A stretch of DNA of 64,000 nt, from assembly GCF_018390605.1 (NCBI RefSeq), contig NZ_JAHBGD010000013.1, forward strand, positions 94,453 to 158,452, given 5' to 3'. Every line of letters begins with the position of its first letter. Position 1 is the stretch's first letter. Both the position numbers and the translations under genes were made by a program. The stretch comes from Ancylobacter defluvii (GTDB lineage: Bacteria > Pseudomonadota > Alphaproteobacteria > Rhizobiales > Xanthobacteraceae). A model generated the notes under the pieces. That model saw nothing but the letters and a program-made list of their open reading frames with translations. It was not told where the DNA came from and did no database searches. Below, piece after piece: positions 44,129 to 54,200 of this stretch.

Positions 44129-45037
44129 ATGTTCGACACGCTCTTCGCCAATGGCAGCCTGACCGGCACCGGCGTGCTGGCCGCCATAGGCATCGGCCTC
44201 ATCCTTCTCGTCGTGCTGGTGATCCGGCTCGGCCGGCGCAACCGCCACCGTCCCGTGACCGTCGGCGGCCTTCGCCTGGCGGTGCTCGACCAGATCCCCA
44301 TCGACGAGACCCGGCGACTGGTGCTGATCCAGCGGGACGACGTCCAGCACCTCGTCATTCTCGGCGGCGGCAGCGATTTCCTGGTCGAGGCCGGCATTGG
44401 CCGCGCCCCGGCCCGGCAGGCCGCCGCTCCGGCCGAACCGGCGCCCGTGGCCGAGCGCGCGCCAGCGGCTCCCCCGAAGCCGGTACCCGCTCCCCGCCCG
44501 GCGGCCCCGGTGCGCGAAGCGACCCCGGTGCGCGAGGCTGCTCCGCCTCCGGTAGTCCCGGGCACACCGGCGACCAGCGCGCCCAGGCCGGCGGTTACCG
44601 CGGCGGCCGCGTCGGTGGTTGCCGCCGCGGCCGCCGTCCCGGACGCCCGGCCCAAGCCGACCGAGCCGCCGGTGCCGGTCTTCGACGCGACGGAGATGCT
44701 GCCGGAACCCGCGCCAGCCGAGCCGCCGGCCGCCGAAACCCGGCCTGCCGCGTCACAGCCTACCGAAGAGACGCGCGCACCCGGCGGCACCGGCCGCGTC
44801 GCGGTGAAGCTCGACCCGCATTTCGCCGGCATGGTCGATCAGTTGGAAGCGACGCTGCGCCGCCCGACGGCGGAGGCGGCTTCCCGCGCGGCGCCTCCCA
44901 TCGGACCGGCGGAATCCGCCACCGATAACCCGCGCGCCGAGGCGCCGCTAGTGCAGCCGGCAGAACGCCCCGGCGTCGTCGATCCGGATTTCGAGAACGA
45001 GATGGCGAGCCTGCTCGGCCGCAACCGCCGCCCGTAG
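44129..45037 (+). CDS. fliO: FliO/MopB-family protein with long Pro/Ala-rich extension
   Basis: FliO helps assemble the FliPQR core of the flagellar export gate. The 302-residue product has one membrane helix (about residues 13-33, LAAIGIGLILLVVLVIRLG) followed by the FliO cytoplasmic domain, LRLAVLDQIPIDETRRLVLIQRDDVQHLVILGGGSDFLVE. After residue 95 comes a 200-residue Pro/Ala/Glu-rich tail ending in an acidic EMASLLGR motif; typical FliO proteins are about half this size. No other flagellar gene is near, and dksA is convergent with it. The ATG at 44129 follows AGGGAGA. It may have a non-flagellar role. Confidence 0.78.
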   Translation: MFDTLFANGSLTGTGVLAAIGIGLILLVVLVIRLGRRNRHRPVTVGGLRLAVLDQIPIDETRRLVLIQRDDVQHLVILGGGSDFLVEAGIGRAPARQAAAPAEPAPVAERAPAAPPKPVPAPRPAAPVREATPVREAAPPPVVPGTPATSAPRPAVTAAAASVVAAAAAVPDARPKPTEPPVPVFDATEMLPEPAPAEPPAAETRPAASQPTEETRAPGGTGRVAVKLDPHFAGMVDQLEATLRRPTAEAASRAAPPIGPAESATDNPRAEAPLVQPAERPGVVDPDFENEMASLLGRNRRP

Positions 45038-45056
45038 CAATGGCCTTCGGAAAATG

Positions 45057-45095
45057 AAAAGAGCGGCTCGCCGGCATGGCGGGCCGCTCTTTTCG
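45057..45095. terminator. Bidirectional terminator between fliO-like gene and dksA
   Basis: AAAAGAGCGGC (45057-45067) pairs with GCCGCTCTTTT (45083-45093), with an inner CGCC/GGCG stem. T-tracts on both strands serve both convergent genes. Confidence 0.93.
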
Positions 45096-45124
45096 TCTGA
45101 TCGGATCGCGCGCTGTATGGCGGA

Positions 45125-45541
45125 TCAATCGTCGCGATAGACACGCTCGCGGCGCTCGTGACGCTCCTGAGCCTCGATCGACAGGGTGGCGATCGGCCGG
45201 GCTTCGAGACGCTTGAGCGAAATCGGATCGCCAGTCTCTTCGCAATAGCCGTAGCTGCCGTCGTCGATACGTTCCAGCGCGGCGTCGATCTTGGCGATCA
45301 GCTTGCGCTGGCGGTCGCGAGCCCGCAGCTCGATGGCACGGTCGGTTTCGGAAGAAGCCCGGTCGGCGATGTCCGGGTGATTCTGGTTTTCGTCCTGGAG
45401 ATGCTGAAGGGTTTCCTTCGCCTCGCGCAGAATGTCATCCTTCCACTGAAGCAGCTTGAGGCGGAAATACTCCCGCTGCCGCTCATTCATGAAAGGCTCG
45501 TCCTCGCGGGGGCGATATTCCTCGTCGATGACTACCGACAT
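45125..45541 (-). CDS. dksA: RNA polymerase-binding transcription factor DksA
   Basis: DksA enters the RNA polymerase secondary channel and works with ppGpp to reprogramme transcription. The 138-residue product has the coiled-coil with the acidic tip HPDIADRASSETDRA (DxxDxA) and the globular end GYCEETGDPISLKRLEARP. Only one of the four zinc-ligand cysteines remains (Cys100), so this is a zinc-independent or redox-insensitive form, as known from other alphaproteobacteria. The ATG at 45541 gives the family start; the upstream frame covers the promoter. Confidence 0.95.
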   Translation of the reverse strand: MSVVIDEEYRPREDEPFMNERQREYFRLKLLQWKDDILREAKETLQHLQDENQNHPDIADRASSETDRAIELRARDRQRKLIAKIDAALERIDDGSYGYCEETGDPISLKRLEARPIATLSIEAQERHERRERVYRDD

Positions 45542-46053
45542 CGGCCTTCGTCCTCGTGTTGCAGGGTATGCCCCTTTCGGGCGCAGCTTATAGCGTCCCG
45601 AACCGCGCCGTACAACCATCCTCATTGTCATCCACATGACATGAAATGGCGGATTTTTCAGCAGCTTGCGCGGAAATTGCAGGCACGCTTCCGGTCTGGC
45701 CGTCCTCATCTCGAAACGACGCCGCCATCGTGCCGGGGCGGCCGCGACCGGTGAACGAAAAACCTGGCGCGAGCAAGCCCATATCTATGACCGGCGCCGC
45801 AGCATCAGGCATCCGCCCCGTCGGCATAGCGGGCACGCTCGCGATGCGCATCGTCGACGCGGTGCATTTCCCGCTCCCAAGCGTCGGCCGAGCGCCGAGC
45901 CAGCATCGGCGCACGATGTGCGTCGGCTCGAATGCTCCATCTTCATGGCACGGCGTGACGCGGGACGACGACCTGGCAAAACGAAAGGCCCCGCCAGGCA
46001 ATGCGCCGGACGGGGCCTTGATCATGCTCGGATAGGCCTGGCGGGGCGCCAGC
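45542..46053. other. Intergenic: dksA promoter region and mipA 3' flank
   Basis: About 510 bases with no convincing gene. Frames on both strands are Arg/Pro/Ala-rich and overlap each other. The mipA terminator is at its right end; the part next to dksA presumably holds the dksA promoter. Confidence 0.45.
45978..46019 (-). terminator. Terminator of the MipA/OmpV gene
   Basis: AAGGCCCCG (45985-45993) pairs with CGGGGCCTT (46011-46019) and is followed on the minus strand by TTCGTTTTG, 35 bases after the stop. Confidence 0.85.
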
Positions 46054-46917
46054 TCACTGGATGCCGAGGAAGAAGGTGTAGGACAGCGAGACGCCAGCCT
46101 GGAACTGGTTGCGGTCGCCGTTCTGAACTACCAGCGGGCTGTCGGCGGCATCGCCGGTCAGATACTCGTACTCGGCGAAGATCGAGCCGGTAATGTTCGG
46201 GTTGAAGCGCTTCATGATCTGGCCGCCGACGCCTACCGAATACACGCCGCCGCCAGCCTGATAGGGAGCGAGATCGTTGCCGAGCGAGATCGCCGTGGCC
46301 GACTGTTCCGGGGTGATGCCGAAATAGGTATCGACGAAGCCCGAGCTCGCCATCTTCAGGCGCGGACCGCCGGAGACGGTGAGGCCGCCCCAATAATCGG
46401 CGAAATGGATGGCATCGAGCGCGAAATCCGCCACCACACCCTCATAGCCGCCAAAGCCATAGCGCAGTTCGGTGCGGAAGCGCAGCCAGTCGAGCGGGTA
46501 GAATTGCAGGTAGCCGCCGACCTCGAAGGCGTAGTCGATGTCGCCCATGCCGCGCAGGTCGGACGAATCACCCTCGTCGCGCTTCCAGATCATGTTGGCC
46601 ACCGGGCCAAGCTCGAAGGTGCCGACATTGAACAGCGCGATGCTCGGGCTGTCGTTGAAGCTGCTGAAGCGGCTCAGCTCGTTGGCGCGGTCGATGCTGA
46701 TGATCGGCATGAAGCCGAACTCGTAATTGCCCGAGCCTAAATATTCAGGCTGCCCCGTGACATAACCGCCCAGCGTGAGCGTCCACTGCCGATCGGCGGG
46801 CGTCTCCGTCTGGATGGTTACCGGCTGGACGGCCGACATGTCGGCGGCCTGCGCCAGCGTCGCGAATCCCAGCACACTCGCCGCGACTGCCAGTCCCGTT
46901 ACACCGATCGACCGCAT
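46054..46917 (-). CDS. MipA/OmpV-family outer membrane protein
   Basis: The 287-residue product has a signal peptide (MRSIGVTGLAVAASVLGFAT, cleavage near AQA) and a beta-barrel pattern of alternating aromatic strands: WTLTLGGYVTGQPEYLGS, FGFMPIISIDR, FELGPVANMIW, LRFRTELRYGFGG, and an end GVSLSYTFFLGIQ. MipA/OmpV proteins sit in the outer membrane, some with murein-enzyme partners. It is divergent from the SixA-like gene with 171 bases between. Assignment to the family is good, role unknown. Confidence 0.85.
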   Translation of the reverse strand: MRSIGVTGLAVAASVLGFATLAQAADMSAVQPVTIQTETPADRQWTLTLGGYVTGQPEYLGSGNYEFGFMPIISIDRANELSRFSSFNDSPSIALFNVGTFELGPVANMIWKRDEGDSSDLRGMGDIDYAFEVGGYLQFYPLDWLRFRTELRYGFGGYEGVVADFALDAIHFADYWGGLTVSGGPRLKMASSGFVDTYFGITPEQSATAISLGNDLAPYQAGGGVYSVGVGGQIMKRFNPNITGSIFAEYEYLTGDAADSPLVVQNGDRNQFQAGVSLSYTFFLGIQ

Positions 46918-47088
46918 CTACCCAACCCTATGCCCGCGTTACCGTTCGTTCATAGACCAGCCTAGCCGAACTTTGGTTGCGGAAAAGTCACTTAACGGAA
47001 GTCGTTTGTCACAATATCGCACCGGCGGGCAATCGGCCGCGCCACGCCTATATAGGGCTGTGTCATTCCTCTGGCCCGAGTTCACGCC

Positions 47089-47601
47089 ATGCTGCGCCTG
47101 ATGCTGTTCCGTCACGCCAAGTCCGACTGGCCCGCCGGCGTGGCCGATCGCGAGCGCCCGCTCGCGCCGCGCGGCCGCAGGGCGGCGCCGGTCATGGGCA
47201 CCTACATGGTGCGCTCGGGCCTCACCCCGTCTCAGGTGCTGGTCTCCCCGGCCCGCCGCACGCTGGAGACCTGGGCCGCCGCGTGCGATTCCTGGGCCTC
47301 GCCGCCGCCCACCACCTATGAGGAGGCGATCTACGAGGCGGCGCCCGAGATGCTGCTCGACGTCGTTCGCCGGCGCGGCACCGATTCCCCCCTCATGCTG
47401 GTCGGCCACAATCCGGGCCTCGAATCGCTCACCTCCCGGCTGGTGGCGGCGGCCGACCGCGCCCGGCTGCCGGTGAAATTCCCCACCGGCGGTCTGGCGG
47501 TGATCGATCTGCCGGCGAAAGGTTGGGCCGAGGTCGGCCCCGGCACCGGCACGCTGGAGCGCTTCGTCACGCCGCGCAGCCTCGAAGCCGAGGAGGACTG
47601 A
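47089..47601 (+). CDS. SixA-like histidine phosphatase
   Basis: The 170-residue product has the RHG-type motif LFRHAKSDWP with the phospho-accepting histidine, RPLAPRGRRAAPVMG, SPARRTLETW and the second histidine in LVGHNPGLE. SixA removes phosphate from histidine phosphotransfer proteins; related small phosphatases act on metabolites. Four bases separate it from the ycjX gene, whose TTG start probably uses the GAGGAGG at the end of this gene, so the two are co-translated. Confidence 0.9.
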   Translation: MLRLMLFRHAKSDWPAGVADRERPLAPRGRRAAPVMGTYMVRSGLTPSQVLVSPARRTLETWAAACDSWASPPPTTYEEAIYEAAPEMLLDVVRRRGTDSPLMLVGHNPGLESLTSRLVAAADRARLPVKFPTGGLAVIDLPAKGWAEVGPGTGTLERFVTPRSLEAEED

Positions 47602-47605
47602 GGCT

Positions 47606-49069
47606 TTGCCGTCCTGGTACGAATCGCTGGTGGAGGAGGCCCGGCTCGCCGCCTTCACCCTGCTCGACCGCGCCGAGGAACTCACCAATCCGACGCTGCG
47701 GCTAGGCATTACCGGCCTGTCGCGCGCCGGCAAGACGGTGTTCACCACCGCCCTCATTCACGCGCTGATGCGCGGCGAGCGGATGCCGGTGTTCCGCGCC
47801 ATGCATGAGGGCCGCATCGCCCGCGCCAATCTGGAGCCGCAGCCCGACGACGCCGTGCCGCGCTTTGACTATGAAGGCCATCTCGCCACATTGGTGGACG
47901 AGCGCCGCTGGCCGGAATCCACCCGCCGCATCAGCGAGCTGCGCCTCGTCATAGACTACGCGCCCGCCCGCGGCGGCCGGCGCAGCCTCACCCTCGATAT
48001 CGTCGATTATCCCGGCGAGTGGCTGCTCGATCTGCCGCTGCTCCACCAGTCCTATGCCGATTTTGCCGCCCAGAGTCTGTCGCTCGCCCGCGCCCCGGCC
48101 CGGGCGGCGCTTGCCGCCCCCTTCCTCGGCGGGCTCGCCGCCGCCTCGCCCGAGGTACCGGCCGATGAGGCGCAGGCCCGCCAGCTCGCGGCGCTGTTCA
48201 CCGATTATCTCGCCGCCTGCCGCACTGAATCGGTGTCGATGAGCCTGCTGCCGCCCGGCCGTTTCCTGATGCCCGGCGACCTCGAGGGCTCGCCCGCCCT
48301 CACCTTCGCCCCGCTCGACCTGCCCTCGGGCGCCGAGGCCGCCCCCGGCTCGCTGCACGCCATGATGGAGCGGCGCTTCGAGGCCTATAAGGAACGCGTG
48401 GTCCGCCCGTTCTTCCGCGACCATTTCGCCCGTCTCGACCGGCAGATCGTGCTGATCGACGTGCTGGCGGCGCTCAATGCCGGCCCGGCGGCGCTGGCCG
48501 ATCTGGAGGCCGCGCTCGACGGTATCCTCGCCGCCTTCCGCACCGGCCGTGATTCATGGCTCACCGCGCTGTTCCGCCACCGCATCGACAAGGTGCTGTT
48601 CGCCGCCACCAAGGCGGACCACCTCCATCACGCCAGCCATGATCGGCTGGAGGCGATCCTGCGCCGTCTCGTCGAGCGCGCGCTGGCCCGCACCGAAGGC
48701 ACCGGCGCCGAGATCGACGTGGTGGCGCTCGCCGCCGTCCGCGCCACCCGCGAGGCCAGCGTCAAGCGTGGCCGCGCGACCCTGCCCGCCATCATCGGCG
48801 TGCCGGAAGCCGGCCAACACGGCGCCGACGCCTTCGACGGCCTCGCCGAGGCCGCCGTCTTCCCCGGCGACCTGCCGGAAAACCCCGCCGCGCTGTTCGA
48901 TCCGAGCCTCGGCTTTCGCGGGCTGGCCGACGCCGAGGGCGGCGATTTCCGCTTCCTGCGCTTCCGGCCGCCGCCGGTGACACGCAATGCCGAGGGACGC
49001 GCCCTCGCCTTGCCGCATATCCGGCTCGACCGTGCCCTCGACTTCCTGCTCGGCGACCGGCTGAGGTGA
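47606..49069 (+). CDS. ycjX: YcjX-family P-loop protein
   Basis: A 487-residue protein of the YcjX/DUF463 family: Walker A in GITGLSRAGKTVFTTALIHAL (residue about 40), the Walker-B-like LDIVDYPGEWLLDLPLL, LPPGRFLMPGDLEG and FAATKADHLHHASH, plus a C-terminal FRFRPPPV. It is a predicted GTPase-like protein of the cytoplasm, usually paired with YcjF and induced by stress. The start is a TTG with GAGGAGG upstream. The ycjF gene overlaps its end. Confidence 0.93.
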   Translation: MPSWYESLVEEARLAAFTLLDRAEELTNPTLRLGITGLSRAGKTVFTTALIHALMRGERMPVFRAMHEGRIARANLEPQPDDAVPRFDYEGHLATLVDERRWPESTRRISELRLVIDYAPARGGRRSLTLDIVDYPGEWLLDLPLLHQSYADFAAQSLSLARAPARAALAAPFLGGLAAASPEVPADEAQARQLAALFTDYLAACRTESVSMSLLPPGRFLMPGDLEGSPALTFAPLDLPSGAEAAPGSLHAMMERRFEAYKERVVRPFFRDHFARLDRQIVLIDVLAALNAGPAALADLEAALDGILAAFRTGRDSWLTALFRHRIDKVLFAATKADHLHHASHDRLEAILRRLVERALARTEGTGAEIDVVALAAVRATREASVKRGRATLPAIIGVPEAGQHGADAFDGLAEAAVFPGDLPENPAALFDPSLGFRGLADAEGGDFRFLRFRPPPVTRNAEGRALALPHIRLDRALDFLLGDRLR

Positions 49070-49071
49070 TC

Positions 49072-50115
49072 ATGAGCGACAAGAGCCCCCGACGCCCGCA
49101 AGCCTTCCGCCTCGACGACCCGGATGTCGTCGTCGCCGAGGACGGACGCCCCGCCCCGCGCGGCGCCATCGTCGTCACCCCGAGCCTTGCCCTGCCGGAG
49201 CCGGAGGAGACGCCGCCGCTGCCGGCCCCGCCGCCGAGTGCCTCGCGCTGGTCGACGCTGTTCTGGACCGGCCTTGGCGGCCTCGTGTCGCTCGGGCTCG
49301 GCCTCGCCGTCTCCAAGCTGATCGAGGACCTGTTCGCCCGTGCCGACTGGCTCGGCTATACCGGCATCGGCTTTGCGGCGCTGTTCGTCGCCGGCGCCCT
49401 CGCCCTGCTGGGACGCGAGGTGTTCGGCCTGATGCGCCTGCGCACTCTCAACGCGCTGCGCGAGCAGGCGGCGGAAGCCATCGCCAAGGACGACCGCAAG
49501 CAGGCCGAAGCGGTGACCCACGAGCTGATGGCGCTCGCCAAGACCTCCCCCCGCCTGTTTCGCGCCCGCACCGAGCTTGCCGGTCATCTCGACGCCATCA
49601 TCGACGGCGCCGATCTGGTGCGCCTGACCGAGCGTCATCTGATGGCGCCGCTGGATGCCGAGGCGACGCAGCTGGTATCGAATGCCGCCAAGCGCGTATC
49701 GGTCGTCACCGCCGTCTCGCCCCGGGCGGCGGTGGATCTCATCTTCGTGCTGGTGACCGCCGTCGGCCTCGTGCGCCGGTTGTCGCTGCTTTATGGCGGA
49801 CGTCCCGGCACCCTCGGCATGATCCGGCTGTTCCGGCAGGTCGTCGCCCATCTCGCCGTCACCGGCGGCATGGCGGCCGGCGATTCCATCCTGCAGCAGC
49901 TGGTCGGCCACGGCATCGCCGCCAAGCTTTCGGCCCGGCTGGGCGAAGGGGTGGTGAACGGCCTGCTCACCGCCCGCCTCGGCCTCGCCGCCATCGAGGT
50001 GACGCGCCCGCTGCCCTTCGCCGCCCTGCCGGCGCCGGCGCTCTCCGACGTCGCCTCCGGGCTGATCGCACGAAGCGCGAAGGACGGCGAAAAAGACGAG
50101 CCGAAACAAGGCTGA
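49072..50115 (+). CDS. ycjF: YcjF-family (TIGR01620) inner membrane protein
   Basis: The 347-residue product has a disordered proline-rich N-terminus, two transmembrane helices (about residues 62-82 and 95-118), and a DUF697-like C-terminal domain with SPRAAVDLIFVLVTAVGLVRRLS and further hydrophobic stretches. The ATG at 49072 is preferred over the GTG two codons earlier because of GAGGTG spacing; either way it follows the ycjX stop directly. YcjX and YcjF are nearly always together and presumably form one membrane-linked unit of unknown function. Confidence 0.9.
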   Translation: MSDKSPRRPQAFRLDDPDVVVAEDGRPAPRGAIVVTPSLALPEPEETPPLPAPPPSASRWSTLFWTGLGGLVSLGLGLAVSKLIEDLFARADWLGYTGIGFAALFVAGALALLGREVFGLMRLRTLNALREQAAEAIAKDDRKQAEAVTHELMALAKTSPRLFRARTELAGHLDAIIDGADLVRLTERHLMAPLDAEATQLVSNAAKRVSVVTAVSPRAAVDLIFVLVTAVGLVRRLSLLYGGRPGTLGMIRLFRQVVAHLAVTGGMAAGDSILQQLVGHGIAAKLSARLGEGVVNGLLTARLGLAAIEVTRPLPFAALPAPALSDVASGLIARSAKDGEKDEPKQG

Positions 50116-50498
50116 GCACGCGACCGCTGAATCGGGTCACGAGCCCGCCGGCTGGCGTGCCCGGCTCGGACAGGCACAGCCATTCGCTGCAAAAACCATG
50201 GAGAACCAGCGGGATCGCACGGCGAGCGGAATCATTTCCTCAGCCCGCCCCAGCCCGAAACCGTCAGCCGCCCGTACCTATGCCCTTTGCCCATGCCCGC
50301 GTACAGGCGGGAGCAGATGAATCTGGCTGTGAAGCCGATGAATCGCTACATGCGAAATCACGGAGAAGCCGCTGAAACGATTCACATTCCCCGGAACACG
50401 AGCGAGTTCCGGCACCATGCGAAGACGCCAAGCTCACGCCGCGCCGCATCACAGCCGCCGATCCGTCTCCGGTCGAGCAGACAAAGTGGCGGATGTTC
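50116..50498. other. Intergenic between ycjF and ferredoxin
   Basis: About 380 bases between convergent genes, with no clear gene, terminator or repeat. Base composition is less GC-rich than the neighbours. A 73-codon frame at 50287-50508 has no recognisable features. Confidence 0.45.
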
Positions 50499-51200
<702 letters not shown>

Positions 51201-54200
51201 ATGTCGACGAGCACGAAAAAGGTGCATCAGGATCCCGCCGAAGCGGCGCTTTCGGCGATCGAGGAGGCCCTGAGCCTTGACCTCGCCGAGGAAGAGGTAC
51301 GCGCCGGACGGGTAGATACCCCGCACGTGCCATCGGGCGCCGAGGAAGCGGATGCAGCACGGCAAGAGGCCGGCGAGGCCAGCGCCCTCCCCGAGGGCGA
51401 GGCTGCCGACCTGCTGCCGGCCCGCGATCCCGAAGGGCCGCGGATCGAGATGCGCTCACGCGACGATTTCGACGACGAGGGGGATTTCGACACCGATGGC
51501 TCGCTCACGCGCGATGTCGAGCTCGGCGATTTCGACAGCGCGCTGTCGGACCCCGACGACGAGCCGGTGGCCAATCGCCTCGGCCCGCCGCCGATCCTCG
51601 ATATTCCGCGCCCGGATTTCAGCGAGCCGGCGCCCGCACCGCGCGCCGCCGGCCGGAACGAGCTTTCCCCGGGCGCCGCGACCGGTCCGCGCGCTGCCAA
51701 TGACGACCGCCAGTCCATCGGCCAGCTGCTGGCGGCGCTGCAGCGCCGTCCGTCCGCCACGCCCTATTATCTCGCCGCCGGTGCCTCCGTGGCCTGGGTC
51801 GCGGCGGGCAGCGCGCTGGCGGCCACCGCGTTCCGCGGCACCGGATTCGACCTTTCGCAGATGCTGACCTCGCCGGCCGCGCTCGCCGTGGCGGCTGGCC
51901 TCATCGTCCCGCCGGCCTTCTTCTTCACCCTGGCGGCGATGTCGCGCCGGATGCAGGAGATGCGCATCGTCGCCCAGTCCATGGCGCAGGTCGCCATGCG
52001 CCTCGCCGAGCCGGCGGCAGCGCCGGTCGCCGCCGAGGCCGTCCCGCCCGCCCGCATGCAGTCCGCCGTGCCGGCGGTCGACGAGGAAATCCATCGCAAT
52101 CTCAGCCGCGCCGGCGAGCTGGAGATGCTGGTGCGCTCCGAAGTCTCCGAGCTCGAGCGCGCCTATGAAGTGAACGAGACGCGCATGCGCCAGCTCATCG
52201 AGCGGCTGCAGGGCGAGCGCGAGATGGTGCTGTCGCACGCCGAACACGTCCGCGAAGCGATCGCCGCGGCGCATTTCTCCTTCACCCATGAGGTGGACGG
52301 GGTCAGCGAGCGCATCAACACCACGGTGGCGGAAGCTGCCGACCGAGTCTCGACCACCTTGTCCGAGAAGGGCGAGCACATCACGGTGGCGCTCGGCCGC
52401 GTCGGCGACACCATCATCGACGCGCTGTCCGACAAGGGCGGTGACCTGATCACCCGGCTGCAGTCCACCGGCGCCGACGTCAACGCCAACCTGTCCACCG
52501 CCAGCAACACACTGATCTCCACCCTCGGCAGCCAGTCCGAGGAGATCACCACCCGCCTGTCCGGCATCACCGGCGAGCTCGCCACCACCCTGGCGAGCCG
52601 CACCGACGAGATCGGCGACCGGCTGATGCGCACCGCCAGCGAGCTCTCCGACGTGGTGACCAGCCGCACCGACGAACTCGGCGCCAAGCTGACCGCCGCC
52701 ACGCTGAATCTGACCGAGACGCTGAGCAGCCGCTCCAGCGACATCACCGACGCGCTGGTCTCCACCGGCACCCGCCTCGCCGACGAGATCGCGGTGCGGG
52801 CGGGCGAAGTGAACCAGACGCTGAAGAGCACGGGCGACGGGCTGGTGCTCGACCTGTCGGTGCGCGGCGGCGAAGTGGTGCGCAAGCTGGAAGAGACCGG
52901 CGCGCGCGTCGCCGACACCATCACCGTGCGCGGCGACGACCTCGCCGACCGCATCGCCGACACCAGCAACCGCATCTACGAGACCATCGAGGGCCGCGGC
53001 GGCGATCTCGAGCGCCTGCTCGGCGAGACCGGCGAGCGCGTCGTCCACCAGATCACCCTGGCCAGCGCCGGCGTGCACGACACGCTTGCGGCCTCGGCGG
53101 AGCAGTTCGGCCAGGATCTCGCGCAGCGCGGCGGCACGATGAGCGAGCAGCTCTCGGCAGTCGGCAACGAGGTGGCCCAGACCATCGCCCAGCGCAGCCA
53201 GCGCGCCGACCAGCAGTTCCGCGAGAGCGTGGAGACGGCCACCTCCTCCCTCGCCTCGCGCAGCGACGCCGTGCGCGAGCTGCTCACCACCCGTATCAAG
53301 GCGATCGAGGAGACCCTCTCGGTGCGTGGCAACGAGCTTGCCGACCGCATCGGCTCCGACACCGCCCTGCTCGGCCGCCAGATCACCGACGGCCTGCGCG
53401 ATTTCGACACCGTGCTGCAGACCCACGGCTCCGACATCGTCGAACGCATCACCGAGCGGGTCGAGACCATCGCCCGCGCGATGGACGTCAACCTCACCGG
53501 CTTCGACGACCAGGTCTCCGCCAAGACCGAGCAGGTCACCAATGCGCTCGACCAGCGCCTCGCCAATATCGAGGGCGTGCTGGACCGTGGGCTCGAAGGC
53601 CTGAACGACACGCTGTCCGGCCGCACCGTCGAATTCGCCAAGACCCTGACGGAAGGCGCCCAGCTCGCCACTGAGGCGATGGACAAGTCGCTCGGCACGC
53701 TCGACGGCTTCTTCGCCGACCGCGCCCGCCAGGTCACCGATACGCTCGCCGAGCGCATGGACCAGGCGGCACGTACCCTCACCGACGGCGCCCAGTCGGC
53801 CAATGACGCCATGAGCCAGTCGCTGGCGATGCTGGACGGCTTCTTCGAGGATCGCGCCCGCGGCGTCACCGAGGAGATCGGCCAGCGCATCGAGCTCGCC
53901 GACCGCACGCTCGCCAGCCGCTCGCGCGACATCGCCGAGGTGCTGGACGCCCGCGTCAACCGCTTCGAGGAAACCGTCGTCGGGCGGCTGGAAAGCGTTG
54001 CCACCTCGGTGGAAGTGCGTGGCGCCGCCATGGCCGATCTGCTCGGCCAGCGCGTCGGCGCCGTTGCCGGCCAGCTGCGTGGCGAGGCGAACGACATCGA
54101 GCAGAACCTTACCGTTCTCATCGACAATGTCAGCCGCACCCTCGCCGACCGCGCCGGCGACGTCGCCTCGCTGTTCGATACCCGTACCGAGGAGATCGGC

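Noticed and set aside
45646-46035. Plus-strand 129-codon frame between dksA and mipA
   Set aside because: It runs through the mipA terminator hairpin, has no clear ribosome-binding site and no recognisable features.
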